Assembly: GCA_017302455.1 (NCBI GenBank)
Contig: JAFLDO010000027.1
Span: 1 to 64,000 of the forward strand
Reading direction: 5' to 3'
DNA: 64,000 nt
Source: Accumulibacter sp.
Lineage (GTDB): Bacteria > Pseudomonadota > Gammaproteobacteria > Burkholderiales > Rhodocyclaceae
Part shown: positions 16,252 through 25,940 of the stretch, piece after piece
How the letters are laid out: each line of letters opens with the position of its first letter
How positions within the stretch are numbered: the first letter of the stretch is position 1
Made by a program: the position numbers and the translations under genes
Notes under the pieces: generated by a model
Databases searched by the model: none
What the model was told of the DNA's origin: nothing
What the model saw: the letters and a program-made list of their open reading frames with translations, nothing else

Positions 16252-18617
16252 GGTCGGGGCGACGGGGATGCCGCGAAACAGGCGGAGAAGAACAGCGCCA
16301 GGACGGCTCCCGGGCCGACCGTGATGCCGAGCGCCTGCAGGACCGGTACCTGCGAAGTCGCCAGCGTACCAAAGCCGATGGCGGTGGTCAGGCAGGCGAC
16401 CAGCAGTGAGGCGACGGCGCGCGGCTCGTGCTGCAGCTGGCTGCCCAGGCGCTCGAAGAAAAGCGCGTAGTTGGAGCCGATGGCGACGATCAACAGCATG
16501 CCGATGAGGTGCAGCAGCTGCAGGCGCTGGCCGGCGAGATGCAGGCTGGCGGTGACGACCAGAACGGCGAGCAGCAGTGGCGCGACGACGGTGAGCACAC
16601 GCCCTGGCGAACGCAGCGCCACGGCGAGCAGGCCGACGATGGCGGCGAGGCCGGCCAGCGCGAGCAGCTTGGCTTCGTTGAGGTAGTGCGCGTAGAGGGC
16701 GTCGAGCTCGCTCTTCATGTCGATGAACAGCGCGCCAGAGCCGGCCAGAGCCGAACGCAGGGTGTCGGCGTCGAGCGTGCGCAGGCCCTCGCCCGGAGGC
16801 GGGCGCACCGGCAGGAGGACGCTCCAGCCGGCGGGTCGTGGAAGCAGCAGGGTGTCGACGGCCAGCGCGAGACTGGTTCCGCGCAAGGCTTCCGGTCCGA
16901 GCGTGGGCGCCGTGCGCGCGGCCTCGACGTCGCGCAGGAAAGGTTCGAGCTTGCTGGCGGCGAGCGGCGAGTCGGCGAGCGCCAGCGGCAAGCTCTGGCG
17001 CAGTTCGGCCGCGGTCGGCAGGCTGGCGCGGCGTGCCTCTTGCGTCGCCTCGCTGGGCAGGAAGCGGGCCGGCGTATCGTAGCCGCCGATGACGCCGGCG
17101 GTGACCAGACCGTCAAGCTGCGCACCGGCGCGTTCGGCGGCTTGCAGCGCCAGCTCGCGGTCGGCGGCCGTGACGACGATCAGCAGGCGTGCGTCGGGGG
17201 CCCCGGCGTCGGCGCGCAACGCCGCGTCGGTGGCCAGGTCCTCGGCGGTGGCGGTGCTCAAGGCCGAGAGTTCCCGGTTCCACAACTCGTCGCGATCGAC
17301 GACGAGAAGCGTCGCGGCAGCGCTGGCCAGGAGCACTAGCGGCCAGCGCAGGCGCTCGAGCCGGCCGGTGAGCCGCAGGAAGGCCTCGCCGAGCCCGCCA
17401 AGCTCGCGTTGCGGCGTGTTGGCCGGCACCAGTTGCGGCAGGACGAAGCGGGTGACCGCGGCGGCGGTGAGCAGGCCGGTCAGGGAATACAGGCCGAGTT
17501 GGGCAAGGCCGGGGAAGCCGGAGCCGAGGAGAACGCCGAAACCGCAGATCGAGGTCATGACGCCAAGGCGGATGGTCGGCCAGAAGCGGCTCCGCCAGGC
17601 CGCCGCATCGCCGCGCTCGGACTGCACGAAATAGTAGATCGAATAGTCCACGGCCTCGCCGATCAGCGCCGAGCCGAAACCGACGGTGATGCCGAAGACC
17701 GTACCGAATGCCAGGCTGACGGCGACGATGCCGGCGAGCGCGCCGCTGACCACCGGCAGCAGGCCGAGGCTGATCAGTGTGAGCGAGCGATAGGCGAAGA
17801 ACAGTACGGTGACGATGCCCAGCGTGCTGATCATCGACAGCCGCGCCACCTCCTCCTTGATCGTCGTCCGGGCGTGTACGGCAAAGACGCCGGGACCAGC
17901 GATCTGCAGGCTCGCGTCGGCGAATCCGGTGACTGCGTTGGCTCCGCTGACTCCGGCGGCGGCGCGGGCCGCCGCAAAGGCTTCGCGAATGGCGTCGATG
18001 GCGGCGGCCTGGCCATCGGTGTCGGAGCCGAGCGCGGTGGTCTGCGCCAGGAGAAGGGCGCGTTCGCCGTCGCGCGAAGCCCAGACGCCTGCGCGGCTGT
18101 TCGGTTGGGCGCCGGCATCGAGTCCGGCGAGCAGGCCGAGCAGTTCGCCGGTCGGATCCTGCGGCAGGAGTCGCTTGACCAGCAGGCCGGCGGGCGAGGC
18201 GAGAACATCGATACTCTCGGCAATCGCCGAGCGCAGGCCGTCAACCGTGAAGCGTTCGGGTGTGACCGCCGGGCTGAGCAGGTAGCGATGGCGGAACAGA
18301 TACTCGCGATCGGCGTCGAGACTGTGCTGGTCGCCGTTGCGCAGCGTTGCCAACTCCGGCCCGTCGGCCAGGCGTGCGCGCAGTTCGCGCGACAGCGCTG
18401 CGCGCTGCTGCGCATCGCCGCCACTGATGGCGAGCATGAGCAGCCGGGTGACCGAGCCTTCGCGGAGTTGGTCGACCAGCACCTGCTGCTCGGCGCTCGG
18501 GTGCGCGGGCAGAAAGAATGACATGTCGGCCGAGAAACGGCTGTTCCAGACGATCGCCGCTCCGGCGAGCATGGCCAGCAACCAGAGAAGGAAGGTGCGG
18601 CGGGCGGCGGCAGTCAC
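16248..18617 (-). CDS. MMPL/RND-family exporter (lipid or polyene transport)
   Basis: 789 residues. One N-terminal transmembrane helix precedes a large periplasmic loop (~30-245), then a block of helices (~250-410, including VTVLFFAYRSLTLISLGLL and GFGSALIGEAVDYSIYY). A second helix-loop-helix block repeats this to the C-terminus. This is the two-fold MMPL layout related to mycobacterial lipid exporters. In aryl polyene clusters the equivalent (ApeM) is presumed to move the finished lipid-linked polyene toward the outer membrane, working with the LolA-like carrier encoded just before it. Confidence 0.88.
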   Translation of the reverse strand: MTAAARRTFLLWLLAMLAGAAIVWNSRFSADMSFFLPAHPSAEQQVLVDQLREGSVTRLLMLAISGGDAQQRAALSRELRARLADGPELATLRNGDQHSLDADREYLFRHRYLLSPAVTPERFTVDGLRSAIAESIDVLASPAGLLVKRLLPQDPTGELLGLLAGLDAGAQPNSRAGVWASRDGERALLLAQTTALGSDTDGQAAAIDAIREAFAAARAAAGVSGANAVTGFADASLQIAGPGVFAVHARTTIKEEVARLSMISTLGIVTVLFFAYRSLTLISLGLLPVVSGALAGIVAVSLAFGTVFGITVGFGSALIGEAVDYSIYYFVQSERGDAAAWRSRFWPTIRLGVMTSICGFGVLLGSGFPGLAQLGLYSLTGLLTAAAVTRFVLPQLVPANTPQRELGGLGEAFLRLTGRLERLRWPLVLLASAAATLLVVDRDELWNRELSALSTATAEDLATDAALRADAGAPDARLLIVVTAADRELALQAAERAGAQLDGLVTAGVIGGYDTPARFLPSEATQEARRASLPTAAELRQSLPLALADSPLAASKLEPFLRDVEAARTAPTLGPEALRGTSLALAVDTLLLPRPAGWSVLLPVRPPPGEGLRTLDADTLRSALAGSGALFIDMKSELDALYAHYLNEAKLLALAGLAAIVGLLAVALRSPGRVLTVVAPLLLAVLVVTASLHLAGQRLQLLHLIGMLLIVAIGSNYALFFERLGSQLQHEPRAVASLLVACLTTAIGFGTLATSQVPVLQALGITVGPGAVLALFFSACFAASPSPRP

Positions 18618-19180
18618 TGTTCGCTCAGCGCCTCGATGGTCATCACGGCACGGTCGCCGTCGGCCTGCAGGTACTCGATACCGCGGATACGGTTGCGCTG
18701 GCCGGTGATGGTGATCCTCTGGACGATCGCGGCAATCGCCTGCTCGCTGGGCAGCAGCGTCAGCTTCCAGTTGTCGCGGCTACCGGCGAGGTGGAGTGCG
18801 TAGTTTTTCTCGAGCGCCTGCCGGTTGCCGGTGAGGGCGCCGCGGATGCTGTCGACGAAGGCCAGGGCTTCCGGCTGGTTGGTCAGGTCGATGCTCAGCT
18901 TCTGCCGGCCGCGCTCGATGGTGAGGCGGTCGCGGTCGAGGAGCAAGGTTTCCGGGCGCGGCGTCAGCGTTCGCTTTTCGAGCCGGTCAGGGCTCGTGAA
19001 GCTCATTTCACCGCTCGAAACGACCGGCCGGTCGAGCAGCGCGATGTACTTGGTTTCGACAAAACGCGCCTTGCCACCCCGGGTGCGGGCCAGATCGTCC
19101 ATCAACTGTGCCAGATCCCAGGCGGCGAGGACGGGGATGGCCAGGACGCTCAGCAGCAGGCCGACGAGCAGTCGCTTCAT
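18614..19180 (-). CDS. LolA-like outer membrane lipoprotein carrier (polyene cluster)
   Basis: 188 residues with a signal peptide (MKRLLVGLLLSVLAIPVLAA). The remainder has beta strands of the LolA fold (KARFVETKYIALLDRPVVSSGEM, TLTPRPETLLLDRDRL). It is periplasmic and probably ferries the hydrophobic polyene lipid across the periplasm. It overlaps both neighbours by four bases (acyltransferase and MMPL exporter), which supports a shared export job. Confidence 0.82.
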   Translation of the reverse strand: MKRLLVGLLLSVLAIPVLAAWDLAQLMDDLARTRGGKARFVETKYIALLDRPVVSSGEMSFTSPDRLEKRTLTPRPETLLLDRDRLTIERGRQKLSIDLTNQPEALAFVDSIRGALTGNRQALEKNYALHLAGSRDNWKLTLLPSEQAIAAIVQRITITGQRNRIRGIEYLQADGDRAVMTIEALSEQ

Positions 19181-20091
19181 CGCACCTTCTGCCAGAAGTC
19201 GAAGAAGTTGAACCAGTTGTAGGGCGCGAGACGGCAATAGTGTTCGAGGCGTGCGACATACTGCGCCTGCGCCTGGACGATGGCGGCGTCGCGTGCGCCT
19301 GGCTCGACGCGCGAGAAATCGGCCAGCGGTTCGAAGTGGATGCGGTAGCGGTTGCCGCCCAGATAGAGGCCGGTCATGAAGAAGACGGGTCGGCGAAGCA
19401 TGGCGGCAATGCGAAAGGGCCCGATCGGGAAGCTCGCCGGCTGCCCGAGGAAGGCATGTTCCCTGGTCGCCTCGTCGGCGAGGCCGCGGTCGGCCAGCAG
19501 CCCGACGAGGTAGCCGCTGTCGAGCTTGTCGCGCGCTTCGAGCATCGACTCGAGGCGGCCGAGCGCGATGATGTCCTCGCCGGCGGCCGGGTTGATGGCC
19601 TCGAGGGTCGCGTTGATCTTGCGCGCATTGTCTTCGTACATGAGCATCGCTACTTTGAGCCCCGCTCGCCCACGGCCGACCGCGCGCAGGACTTCGAAGC
19701 TGCCGAGGTGGGCGCCGATGAGCAGCGCGCCCGGCTGGCGTGCCAACGCCGCGTGCAGGGCTTCGGCGCCGTGCACTTCGATGTCGAAAAGATCGAAGCG
19801 GCCATTGAGCAGGTAGACCCGGTCGTGGATCGTGCTGGCGAAGGACAGGACGTGGCGGTAGCCGTCTGACCACTCGGCCCAGCGCCCGAGTGCCCGGCCG
19901 AGATACGCTCGGCTGGCGCGTCGCGCCTGCGGCGAAAAGAACAGGAAGTACAGCGCGATCCCGTAGAGGACGAGACGGCCGATGCGTCGGCCGAGAGTCA
20001 ATGAAATCCACACCATCAGCCGCAGGATCGCGAGATTGCTGCGCTCCTGCTGGTGTCGCCAACCGCTGGTGGCCTGCTCGCCGCTGCTCAT
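19177..20091 (-). CDS. Lysophospholipid-type acyltransferase (LpxL/HtrB-like, COG4261)
   Basis: 304 residues. A membrane segment is at ~35-52 (LVLYGIALYFLFFS). The acyltransferase motif is at LLIGAHLGSFEVLR (H-x4-D/E) near residue 130, and a second motif near YLVGLLADRGLADEA. It would move the polyenoyl chain from ACP to a lipid or sugar acceptor on the inner membrane. In many aryl polyene clusters this domain is fused to a family 2 glycosyltransferase; here it stands alone. ATGA overlap with the dehydratase gene fixes the start. Confidence 0.85.
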   Translation of the reverse strand: MSSGEQATSGWRHQQERSNLAILRLMVWISLTLGRRIGRLVLYGIALYFLFFSPQARRASRAYLGRALGRWAEWSDGYRHVLSFASTIHDRVYLLNGRFDLFDIEVHGAEALHAALARQPGALLIGAHLGSFEVLRAVGRGRAGLKVAMLMYEDNARKINATLEAINPAAGEDIIALGRLESMLEARDKLDSGYLVGLLADRGLADEATREHAFLGQPASFPIGPFRIAAMLRRPVFFMTGLYLGGNRYRIHFEPLADFSRVEPGARDAAIVQAQAQYVARLEHYCRLAPYNWFNFFDFWQKVR

Positions 20092-20390
20092 CGGCCGGGC
20101 TTCAGGCTGCCCGCAGCCACCTCGCGGCCACCGCCGCGGACGGAAAAGGCGATGCTCCCACCCGCTGCCGCCTGCAACTGGAAAACGAGCGTCTCGCCGG
20201 GGCCGACCGGACTGAAGAACTTGCTGTGTGCGATCTGCCAAACGATCGCCGGCGTGCCCAGCAAGGCTTCGGCGCAGAGCAGCGCCCGGTCGAGCAGAAC
20301 GACACCGGGGACGATCGGCCGCCCAGGAAAATGGCCGGCGAAGGCCGGGTGGTCGGCCGGGACGCGCCATTCGAAATCAACGCGGCGCAT
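20088..20390 (-). CDS. FabA/FabZ-like dehydratase, short form (polyene cluster)
   Basis: 100 residues, single hotdog domain. The conserved HPAFAGHFPGRPIVPGVVLLD region at residues ~14-34 carries the FabZ/FabA active His and the Pro-Gly-Val helix entry. It probably forms the catalytic half of a heteromeric dehydratase with the 150-residue protein encoded at 11539-11991, as ApeI-ApeP do. Fourteen bases overlap the ligase gene upstream. Confidence 0.85.
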   Translation of the reverse strand: MRRVDFEWRVPADHPAFAGHFPGRPIVPGVVLLDRALLCAEALLGTPAIVWQIAHSKFFSPVGPGETLVFQLQAAAGGSIAFSVRGGGREVAAGSLKPGR

Positions 20391-21732
20391 GGCGGGGTTT
20401 CTGGCGGAGGGACTCGTAGAGCGCCTGCAACTTGGCGCGCGGCAGCTTGCCGGTGTTGTTGCGCGGTAGCGATTCGACGCGGAACAGCGGTCGCGGCAGG
20501 AAGACCGCGTCGACCCGCTGTCGCAGTCGGGCGAGCAGTTGTCGCTCGCTCAGTTCCGGTGCGACGGCGAAGGCGCAGAGGCGCACGATGGCCTGCGGCG
20601 AGGCTTCGTCGGGCTGAAAGAACGCGCCGTCGACGACACCGGGTATCGCCCGGATCTGGTGGTCGAGATACGCCAGTGAACTGCGCTTGCCGGCGATGCT
20701 GATCAGGTCGGTGTTGCGCCCGAGGAGCATGAACCGGCCGTCGGGCAACAGTTCGAGCGCGTCGGCGAGCGGTACGCGACCCTCGATATGGCCGCCGGAG
20801 GCGATGATCCGGTCGCCGTCGCGTTCCAGGCAGACACCGTCGAGCGGCAGCCAGGCCGCATCCATCAACAGGCGGCGGCTGGCCAGTTGGCCGCTTTCGG
20901 TACACCCGTAGATCTCCTCCAACGGGGCGGCCAGGCGCGCTTCAGCGGCCGCCGCGAGTTCCCTGGAGAGCGGCGCGGTTGCCGACAACAGGCGGTCAAG
21001 CGTCGGCAGTTCGACGTCGGCGGCGAGGAGCGTGCCGAGATGAAAGGGCGTGGTGACCAGCAGTCGGGGGCGCGGCACGGCCTGCAGCGCGCAGACGATG
21101 TCCTGCGGATAGAAGGGCTTGCCCGACCAGAACGGCGAATTGCCGTGCATGGCGAGCAGCACCGTCGATTCGAATCCGTACATGTGCTGTGCCGGCACGG
21201 TGCCGACAATCGTGTGCCGCGCCCCGTCAAGCAGGCCAAGGCGGCTGGCTTCCGCCCGCGCATTGCGGACGAGCGCCCCCCAGGACTTGTCGTGCGCCAT
21301 CGGCAGCCCGGTCGATCCCGAGGTATAGACGGTGACCGCGACCAGTTCCCCGGGGATGTCCGGAATGCCGGCCACGGCCTCGAGCCCGAGCGCCGACAGG
21401 TCGGGAAAGTCGACACGCGGCAGGTCGAGGCTGTCGAAGGCGCCGTCGCAGAGGCAGAAGACATCCGCATGCTGGCGCTGGATCTGGCGCAGCGTTTCGA
21501 CCGATTGCGACGCCGGCTGCAGGCTGGTGCGCCCGTCGAGCAGGCCGGCCGCCAGGCCGACGCTGAAGCGATAGCGGTCCTGACAGAGATTTAGGAAGTG
21601 GCGTCCCGCCGGCAGGCGCTTGGCCAGCGCCGACGCCGTGGCGAGGAAGCGGCGTACCGTCGTCGGACCCGCTGGCAGGTAGGCGAAGATGTCGTCGAGG
21701 CTGGCGTGCCCGAGCAGCGGCACGCGGCTCAT
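20377..21732 (-). CDS. AMP-dependent acyl/aryl ligase (polyene starter activation)
   Basis: 451 residues of the ANL superfamily. The phosphate-binding loop is VTVYTSGSTGLPMAHDKSW, the A5 motif EEIYGCTESGQ, and the catalytic Lys region RNNTGKLPRAKL. It should activate an aromatic acid as acyl-AMP and load it onto an ACP, as ApeH does for 4-hydroxybenzoate. No gene making such an acid (ammonia lyase, chorismate lyase) is seen nearby, so the starter must come from elsewhere. Confidence 0.88.
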   Translation of the reverse strand: MSRVPLLGHASLDDIFAYLPAGPTTVRRFLATASALAKRLPAGRHFLNLCQDRYRFSVGLAAGLLDGRTSLQPASQSVETLRQIQRQHADVFCLCDGAFDSLDLPRVDFPDLSALGLEAVAGIPDIPGELVAVTVYTSGSTGLPMAHDKSWGALVRNARAEASRLGLLDGARHTIVGTVPAQHMYGFESTVLLAMHGNSPFWSGKPFYPQDIVCALQAVPRPRLLVTTPFHLGTLLAADVELPTLDRLLSATAPLSRELAAAAEARLAAPLEEIYGCTESGQLASRRLLMDAAWLPLDGVCLERDGDRIIASGGHIEGRVPLADALELLPDGRFMLLGRNTDLISIAGKRSSLAYLDHQIRAIPGVVDGAFFQPDEASPQAIVRLCAFAVAPELSERQLLARLRQRVDAVFLPRPLFRVESLPRNNTGKLPRAKLQALYESLRQKPRHAPR

Positions 21733-22400
21733 CGGTTGCTCGCCCGAGAACCCCGCTGGCGCATCGTTTCACGGTAGCCGCGGACGCTGTCGGCAATCCC
21801 GGCACACTCTGCCGGCGGTAGGACGCGCTGACGAACCAGATACTCGGCGGCAAACATCAAGCCCAAAAGGGGTATGGTCAGCAGGTTGGCGAAGATCGAC
21901 CAGACGGCCGGCGGAGCAAACAGGAAGAGCGTGGTCGATACGGCCGCCGTCGCCCCGAAAAAGGCCGTCCAGGCGATGGTCACCTGCCGCGTGTAGCGCA
22001 ACTGCGCGTGAGAAAGGACGCCATGGTGAGCCAGACGCGCGAAGCGGGTGACCAGCGACTCGCCAGGGCCGAAAAGACTGCGACCGAACAGCAAGCCAAG
22101 AGCCAGGTTGGTGCCGACGTGCTGCAGGCAGTAGAGCAGGGCGACGTTGTGCCGCAGTGCCTGCCAGTGCCAGGCGAGCGTGCCGACGACGGCCAGCGCA
22201 CCAGCGATCAGCCACCACTTGCGACCCACCCGCCACAGCAGGATGACGACGATGGCCAGCAGCGGTGCGCTGGCCACGGCAACTGCCAGATTTGAATCCC
22301 CTTCGCCGGAGCTGGCGGCATGCGCCAGCCATCCCCAGGCAATGACCAGCCCGGCCGCGGCGATGCCACGCAGCAGCGTGGCCGGGGTGATTCCGGTCAT
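21729..22400 (-). CDS. COG4648-type integral membrane protein (polyene cluster)
   Basis: 223 residues with about six hydrophobic segments (LLRGIAAAGLVIAWGWLAH, LLAIVVILLW, WWLIAGALAVVGTLAWHW, WTAFFGATAAVSTTLFLF, IFANLLTIPLLGLMFAAEYLV). The family is a conserved companion of aryl polyene genes (ApeG-like position between ACP and ligase) with no established activity. It overlaps both neighbours by four bases. Confidence 0.75.
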   Translation of the reverse strand: MTGITPATLLRGIAAAGLVIAWGWLAHAASSGEGDSNLAVAVASAPLLAIVVILLWRVGRKWWLIAGALAVVGTLAWHWQALRHNVALLYCLQHVGTNLALGLLFGRSLFGPGESLVTRFARLAHHGVLSHAQLRYTRQVTIAWTAFFGATAAVSTTLFLFAPPAVWSIFANLLTIPLLGLMFAAEYLVRQRVLPPAECAGIADSVRGYRETMRQRGSRASNR

Positions 22401-22681
22401 TTCGTTCGTTGTCTTGCGATGTACGCCGCCAGGTTGCGCAGGGAGGAGAAGATGCGCAGGTTGTCGTCATTGTCCGAACGTAGCTGGAAACCGTAGCGCT
22501 TCGATACGACCAATGCAATTTCAAGGACATCGATCGAATCGAGTCCGAGTCCTTCTCCGAATAGCGGCGCATCCGGTTCGATTTCGCTCGGGTTGAGGTC
22601 CAGGTTGAGCGCCGAGACGATCAATTCGGCGACCTCGGCGAGGAGGACGTCGTCTGCGAGTGGGCTGGTGTCTTGAGACAT
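22397..22681 (-). CDS. Acyl carrier protein (second ACP of polyene cluster)
   Basis: 94 residues. The phosphopantetheine attachment motif is GLGLDSIDVLE, with Ser at residue ~49. The helical ACP fold continues with the recognition helix ALVVSKRYGF. The acidic N-terminal region is slightly long for an ACP. It probably carries either the starter or the growing chain. An 18-base gap follows the ketosynthase gene. Confidence 0.9.
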   Translation of the reverse strand: MSQDTSPLADDVLLAEVAELIVSALNLDLNPSEIEPDAPLFGEGLGLDSIDVLEIALVVSKRYGFQLRSDNDDNLRIFSSLRNLAAYIARQRTK

Positions 22682-22699
22682 TGCGTCTGTTCCGTGGAG

Positions 22700-23953
22700 T
22701 TATCCGGACGCGGCAGTGCGGAACGCGAGCACCGCGTTGCTGCCGCCGAAAGCAAAGGAGTTCGAGAGTGCGGTACGTAGCGACCCGCCGCACCGCGCCG
22801 AAGTGACATGATCGACGCCGGCACACGCCGGATCGATCCGGTCGAGATGCGCGGTTGGCGGCAGGGCTTGCTCGCGCAAGGCGAGGATGGTGACGATGGC
22901 CTCCATGGCGCCGGCGGCGCCGAGCAGATGGCCGTGCATCGACTTCGTTCCACTGAGCGCTGGCTTCTTGCGGCCGCTGCCGAAGATCGCGCGGATCGCG
23001 TCGACCTCGACGGGGTCGCCCTCGACGGTTGCCGTCCCGTGGGCGTTGATGTAGTCGACGTCGTCCGGGTTCAGGGCCGCATCGACGAGCGTCGCGCGCA
23101 ACGCACGCATCTGCCCGTCGACCTCGGGACGCACCAGATGTGCATGATCGCAAGTGGTCCCGTAGCCGAGCATTTCGCCGTGAATGCGTGCCCCGCGCGC
23201 GGTCGCATGCTCCCAGTCCTCGAGCACCAGCGCCGCCCCACCTTCGCCGAGGACGAGACCACTGCGGTCGGCGCTGAACGGACGGCAGGCAGTGGCGGAC
23301 GTCGTCTCGTCGCCACTGGCCAGGACGCGCAGGGCCTCCCAGGCGCGCGCAACGCCATAGGCCTGCGGCACGTCCGACCCTCCGGTGAGCATGATCGGCG
23401 CCTCGCCGCTGCGCACCCGACGGAAGGCCTCGCCGATGGCGATGCTCGACGAGGCGCAGGCTACCGTGTAGCTCATGCTGACGCCGCCCAGAGCAAGCTG
23501 GATCGAAATGTGGGCATTGGCCGCGTTATTCATGCCGAGAATGACGGAAAGCGGCGAAATGCGCTCGCGACCCTTCTGCCACAGTTCCCTGTAACCCTTC
23601 TCGTAGGCGAGGGTGCCGCCAAGCGCCGTTCCCCAGGTGACTCCCCAGCGTTCGCGGTTTTCTGCCCCCGGTCGGCGGCCGAGACCCGCGTCGTCCCAGG
23701 CGGCGAAAGCAGCGGCTGTTCCGAGTTGCGCGAAGCGATCCATCGTTCCCGCCAGCGCCTTGCCGAGTACCGTCTCGGCGGCGAAGCCGGGGCAGCTGAC
23801 AAAAGGGATGGCCAGTGCCCGCGGTGGGTCGTCGAGACGGAGAAGGCGAACCGCCGATTCCCCGTTCAGCAGGCGCTGGAAAAAGTCTGCAAGACTATTG
23901 CCGAACGGGCTGACCAGGCCCAACCCCGTGATGGCAACACGACAGCGGTTCAT
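22700..23953 (-). CDS. Beta-ketoacyl-ACP synthase (FabF-type, second ketosynthase)
   Basis: 417 residues with the complete catalytic set: Cys in VACASSSIAIGEA, His in INAHGTATVEGD and His in GTKSMHGHLLGAAGA. The C-terminal SNSFAFGGSNAV loop is also present. It is the more FabF-like of the two catalytic synthases and may handle the first condensation or fatty acid priming, corresponding to ApeR/ApeO-type proteins. It is encoded three bases after the first ACP gene. Confidence 0.9.
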   Translation of the reverse strand: MNRCRVAITGLGLVSPFGNSLADFFQRLLNGESAVRLLRLDDPPRALAIPFVSCPGFAAETVLGKALAGTMDRFAQLGTAAAFAAWDDAGLGRRPGAENRERWGVTWGTALGGTLAYEKGYRELWQKGRERISPLSVILGMNNAANAHISIQLALGGVSMSYTVACASSSIAIGEAFRRVRSGEAPIMLTGGSDVPQAYGVARAWEALRVLASGDETTSATACRPFSADRSGLVLGEGGAALVLEDWEHATARGARIHGEMLGYGTTCDHAHLVRPEVDGQMRALRATLVDAALNPDDVDYINAHGTATVEGDPVEVDAIRAIFGSGRKKPALSGTKSMHGHLLGAAGAMEAIVTILALREQALPPTAHLDRIDPACAGVDHVTSARCGGSLRTALSNSFAFGGSNAVLAFRTAASG

Positions 23954-23956
23954 GGC

Positions 23957-24196
23957 TCAAGACTGTTCTTCGCTGCGCAGCCGATCCATCAGGCTTGCCA
24001 TTTCGCCAATCGTGCGGGGAGTCTTCAGGTCCTTCGCCAGGGTGACTCCGAATCGGTCTTCGAACTCGAACATCAGTTCGAGAACCATCAGTGAATCGAC
24101 GCCCAGTTCGTCCAGGAAGGCACCGGGGACAATCTTCTCCGGTTCGACGCCGAGTCGGCCTTGCAGGAATTCGCGGATCAGTGAAAGGGAGTCCAT
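23957..24196 (-). CDS. Acyl carrier protein (first ACP of polyene cluster)
   Basis: 79 residues from the ATG at 24196. Upstream in-frame ATGs exist, but the ACP fold starts here. The attachment site is [12 protein letters not shown], Ser at residue ~36, followed by the helix [10 protein letters not shown]. It is the first gene of the minus-strand cluster and lies divergently from murJ. Confidence 0.88.
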   Translation of the reverse strand: MDSLSLIREFLQGRLGVEPEKIVPGAFLDELGVDSLMVLELMFEFEDRFGVTLAKDLKTPRTIGEMASLMDRLRSEEQS

Positions 24197-24240
24197 GGCC
24201 AGCCCGATTCTATCCGATTGTCGCATTCTCGCCAACGATT

Positions 24241-24290
24241 GCCGGGCAAATCCAGGCGAATGCGGGTGAATGCGGGTGAATCCGGGCAAC
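24241..24290. repeat. Degenerate 10-bp tandem repeat between the polyene cluster and murJ
   Basis: Five consecutive 10-mers read gccgggcaaa, tccaggcgaa, tgcgggtgaa, tgcgggtgaa and tccgggcaac. The middle two are identical. It lies in the divergent intergenic region, about 45-95 bases upstream of the first ACP gene's start. Confidence 0.7.
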
Positions 24291-24382
24291 TTCGCCGGCA
24301 TGCCGGCGCTGACGTTCTCACTCGCCGCCGCCGAGCGGCTATCATGGCAGGCCTTGCGTTTGCCGCACCGCCCGGATTCCCG

Positions 24383-25921
24383 ATGAACCTCCTCAGATCA
24401 CTCGCCACCGTCAGTAGCATGACCCTGCTGTCGCGCATTCTCGGTTTCGTGCGCGACTTCGTGATTGCGCGCACTTTCGGTGCCGGTATGCTGACCGACG
24501 CCTTCTTTGTCGCTTTCAAGCTGCCCAATCTGCTGCGTCGGTTGTTTGCCGAGGGCGCTTTCTCGCAGGCCTTCGTCCCGGTGCTGGGCGAATACCGGAA
24601 CAAGCGCGGGCCGGAGGAGACGCGGCAGCTCGTGGACCGGGTTGCCAGCCTGCTTTTTCTCGTCGTCCTGGCGGTCACCCTGCTGGGAATGGCGGCGGCG
24701 CCGGTTCTGGTCTACGTCTCGGCACCGGGTTTTGCCGACGAGGCCGAGAAGTTCGCGCTGACCGTCAGCCTGACGCGCATCACGTTCCCCTACATTCTCT
24801 TCATGTCGCTGGTGGCGCTGGCCGGTGGCGTTCTCAACACGTGGAGCCGGTTTGCCGTACCGGCCTTCACCCCGGTCCTGCTCAACGTCTCGTTCATCCT
24901 GATGGCGCTCTTCGCGGCGCCGCTCTTCGATCCGCCGATCATCGCCCTCGGCTGGGCCGTTTTCCTGGGCGGTGCGCTGCAACTCGCCTTCCAGGTTCCC
25001 AGTCTGCGGCGCCTTGGCATGCTGCCCAAGTTCTCGATCGACCTGCGTGACGAGGGTGTGCGGCGGATTTTCCGCCTGATGGCGCCGGCCCTCCTTGGCG
25101 TATCGGTGGCACAGGTCAGCCTGCTGCTCAATACCATTTTTGCCTCCTTCCTGAGTACCGGCAGCGTCTCCTGGCTCTACTACGCTGACCGCCTGATGGA
25201 GTTCCCGGCGGGGCTGCTCGGCGCCGCTCTCGGCACCATCCTCCTTCCCTCGCTCAGCCGGTGTCATGCCACCGGTCGCGCCGACGAGTACTCACGACTG
25301 CTCGACTGGGGTTTACGGCTGACCTTCCTGCTCGCCGCTCCCGCGGCGCTGGCGCTGGCTCTGCTTGCCGTACCGCTGATCACGACCTTGTTCCACCATG
25401 GTGCTTTCACGGCCACTGACGTATTCCGGACACGCGACGCGCTGGTCGCCTACAGCCTCGGTCTGCTCGGCCTGATCCTGGTCAAGGTGCTGGCCCCCGG
25501 GTTCTACGCGCGCCAGAACATCCGGACGCCGGTCAGGATCGCACTTCTGACTCTCTTCGTGACGCAGATGCTGAACCTGATCCTCATCCGCTGGTTCGAG
25601 CATGCCGGTCTTGCCTTGTCCATCGGCCTCGCGTCGATCCTCAACGCCAGCCTGCTCTATCGCGGCCTGCGGCAGCGCGCGATTTATGTCCCGCAGCCGG
25701 GTTGGCTCCTGTTCTACGCCAGACTTGGGTTGGCGATGCTGAGCATGGGGGCGGCGCTCTGGTTCGTCACCGGCGAAGCGGCTGAATGGCTGGCCGGGGG
25801 CCTGACGCAACGGCTGCTGCGACTATCGCTGGTCGTTGCCTTTGGTGCGAGCGTCTATTTCGCTACACTATGGGTCGCAGGTTTTCGCTTGCACGACTTC
25901 AAGCGTAGTGCGGCCGAGTAA
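24383..25921 (+). CDS. murJ: Lipid II flippase MurJ (MviN)
   Basis: 512 residues, the usual MurJ length, with ~14 transmembrane segments. The N-terminus has the family signature [19 protein letters not shown], and residues ~40-60 contain [19 protein letters not shown]. Flips lipid II for peptidoglycan synthesis at the inner membrane. ATG at 24383 chosen because the MurJ fold starts exactly there, although the frame is open further upstream. Confidence 0.95.
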   Translation: MNLLRSLATVSSMTLLSRILGFVRDFVIARTFGAGMLTDAFFVAFKLPNLLRRLFAEGAFSQAFVPVLGEYRNKRGPEETRQLVDRVASLLFLVVLAVTLLGMAAAPVLVYVSAPGFADEAEKFALTVSLTRITFPYILFMSLVALAGGVLNTWSRFAVPAFTPVLLNVSFILMALFAAPLFDPPIIALGWAVFLGGALQLAFQVPSLRRLGMLPKFSIDLRDEGVRRIFRLMAPALLGVSVAQVSLLLNTIFASFLSTGSVSWLYYADRLMEFPAGLLGAALGTILLPSLSRCHATGRADEYSRLLDWGLRLTFLLAAPAALALALLAVPLITTLFHHGAFTATDVFRTRDALVAYSLGLLGLILVKVLAPGFYARQNIRTPVRIALLTLFVTQMLNLILIRWFEHAGLALSIGLASILNASLLYRGLRQRAIYVPQPGWLLFYARLGLAMLSMGAALWFVTGEAAEWLAGGLTQRLLRLSLVVAFGASVYFATLWVAGFRLHDFKRSAAE

Positions 25922-25940
25922 ACAATCAGGAGGACTATCG

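Noticed and set aside
24241-24290. 10-bp repeats as a CRISPR array
   Set aside because: Units are contiguous with no spacers and far too short.
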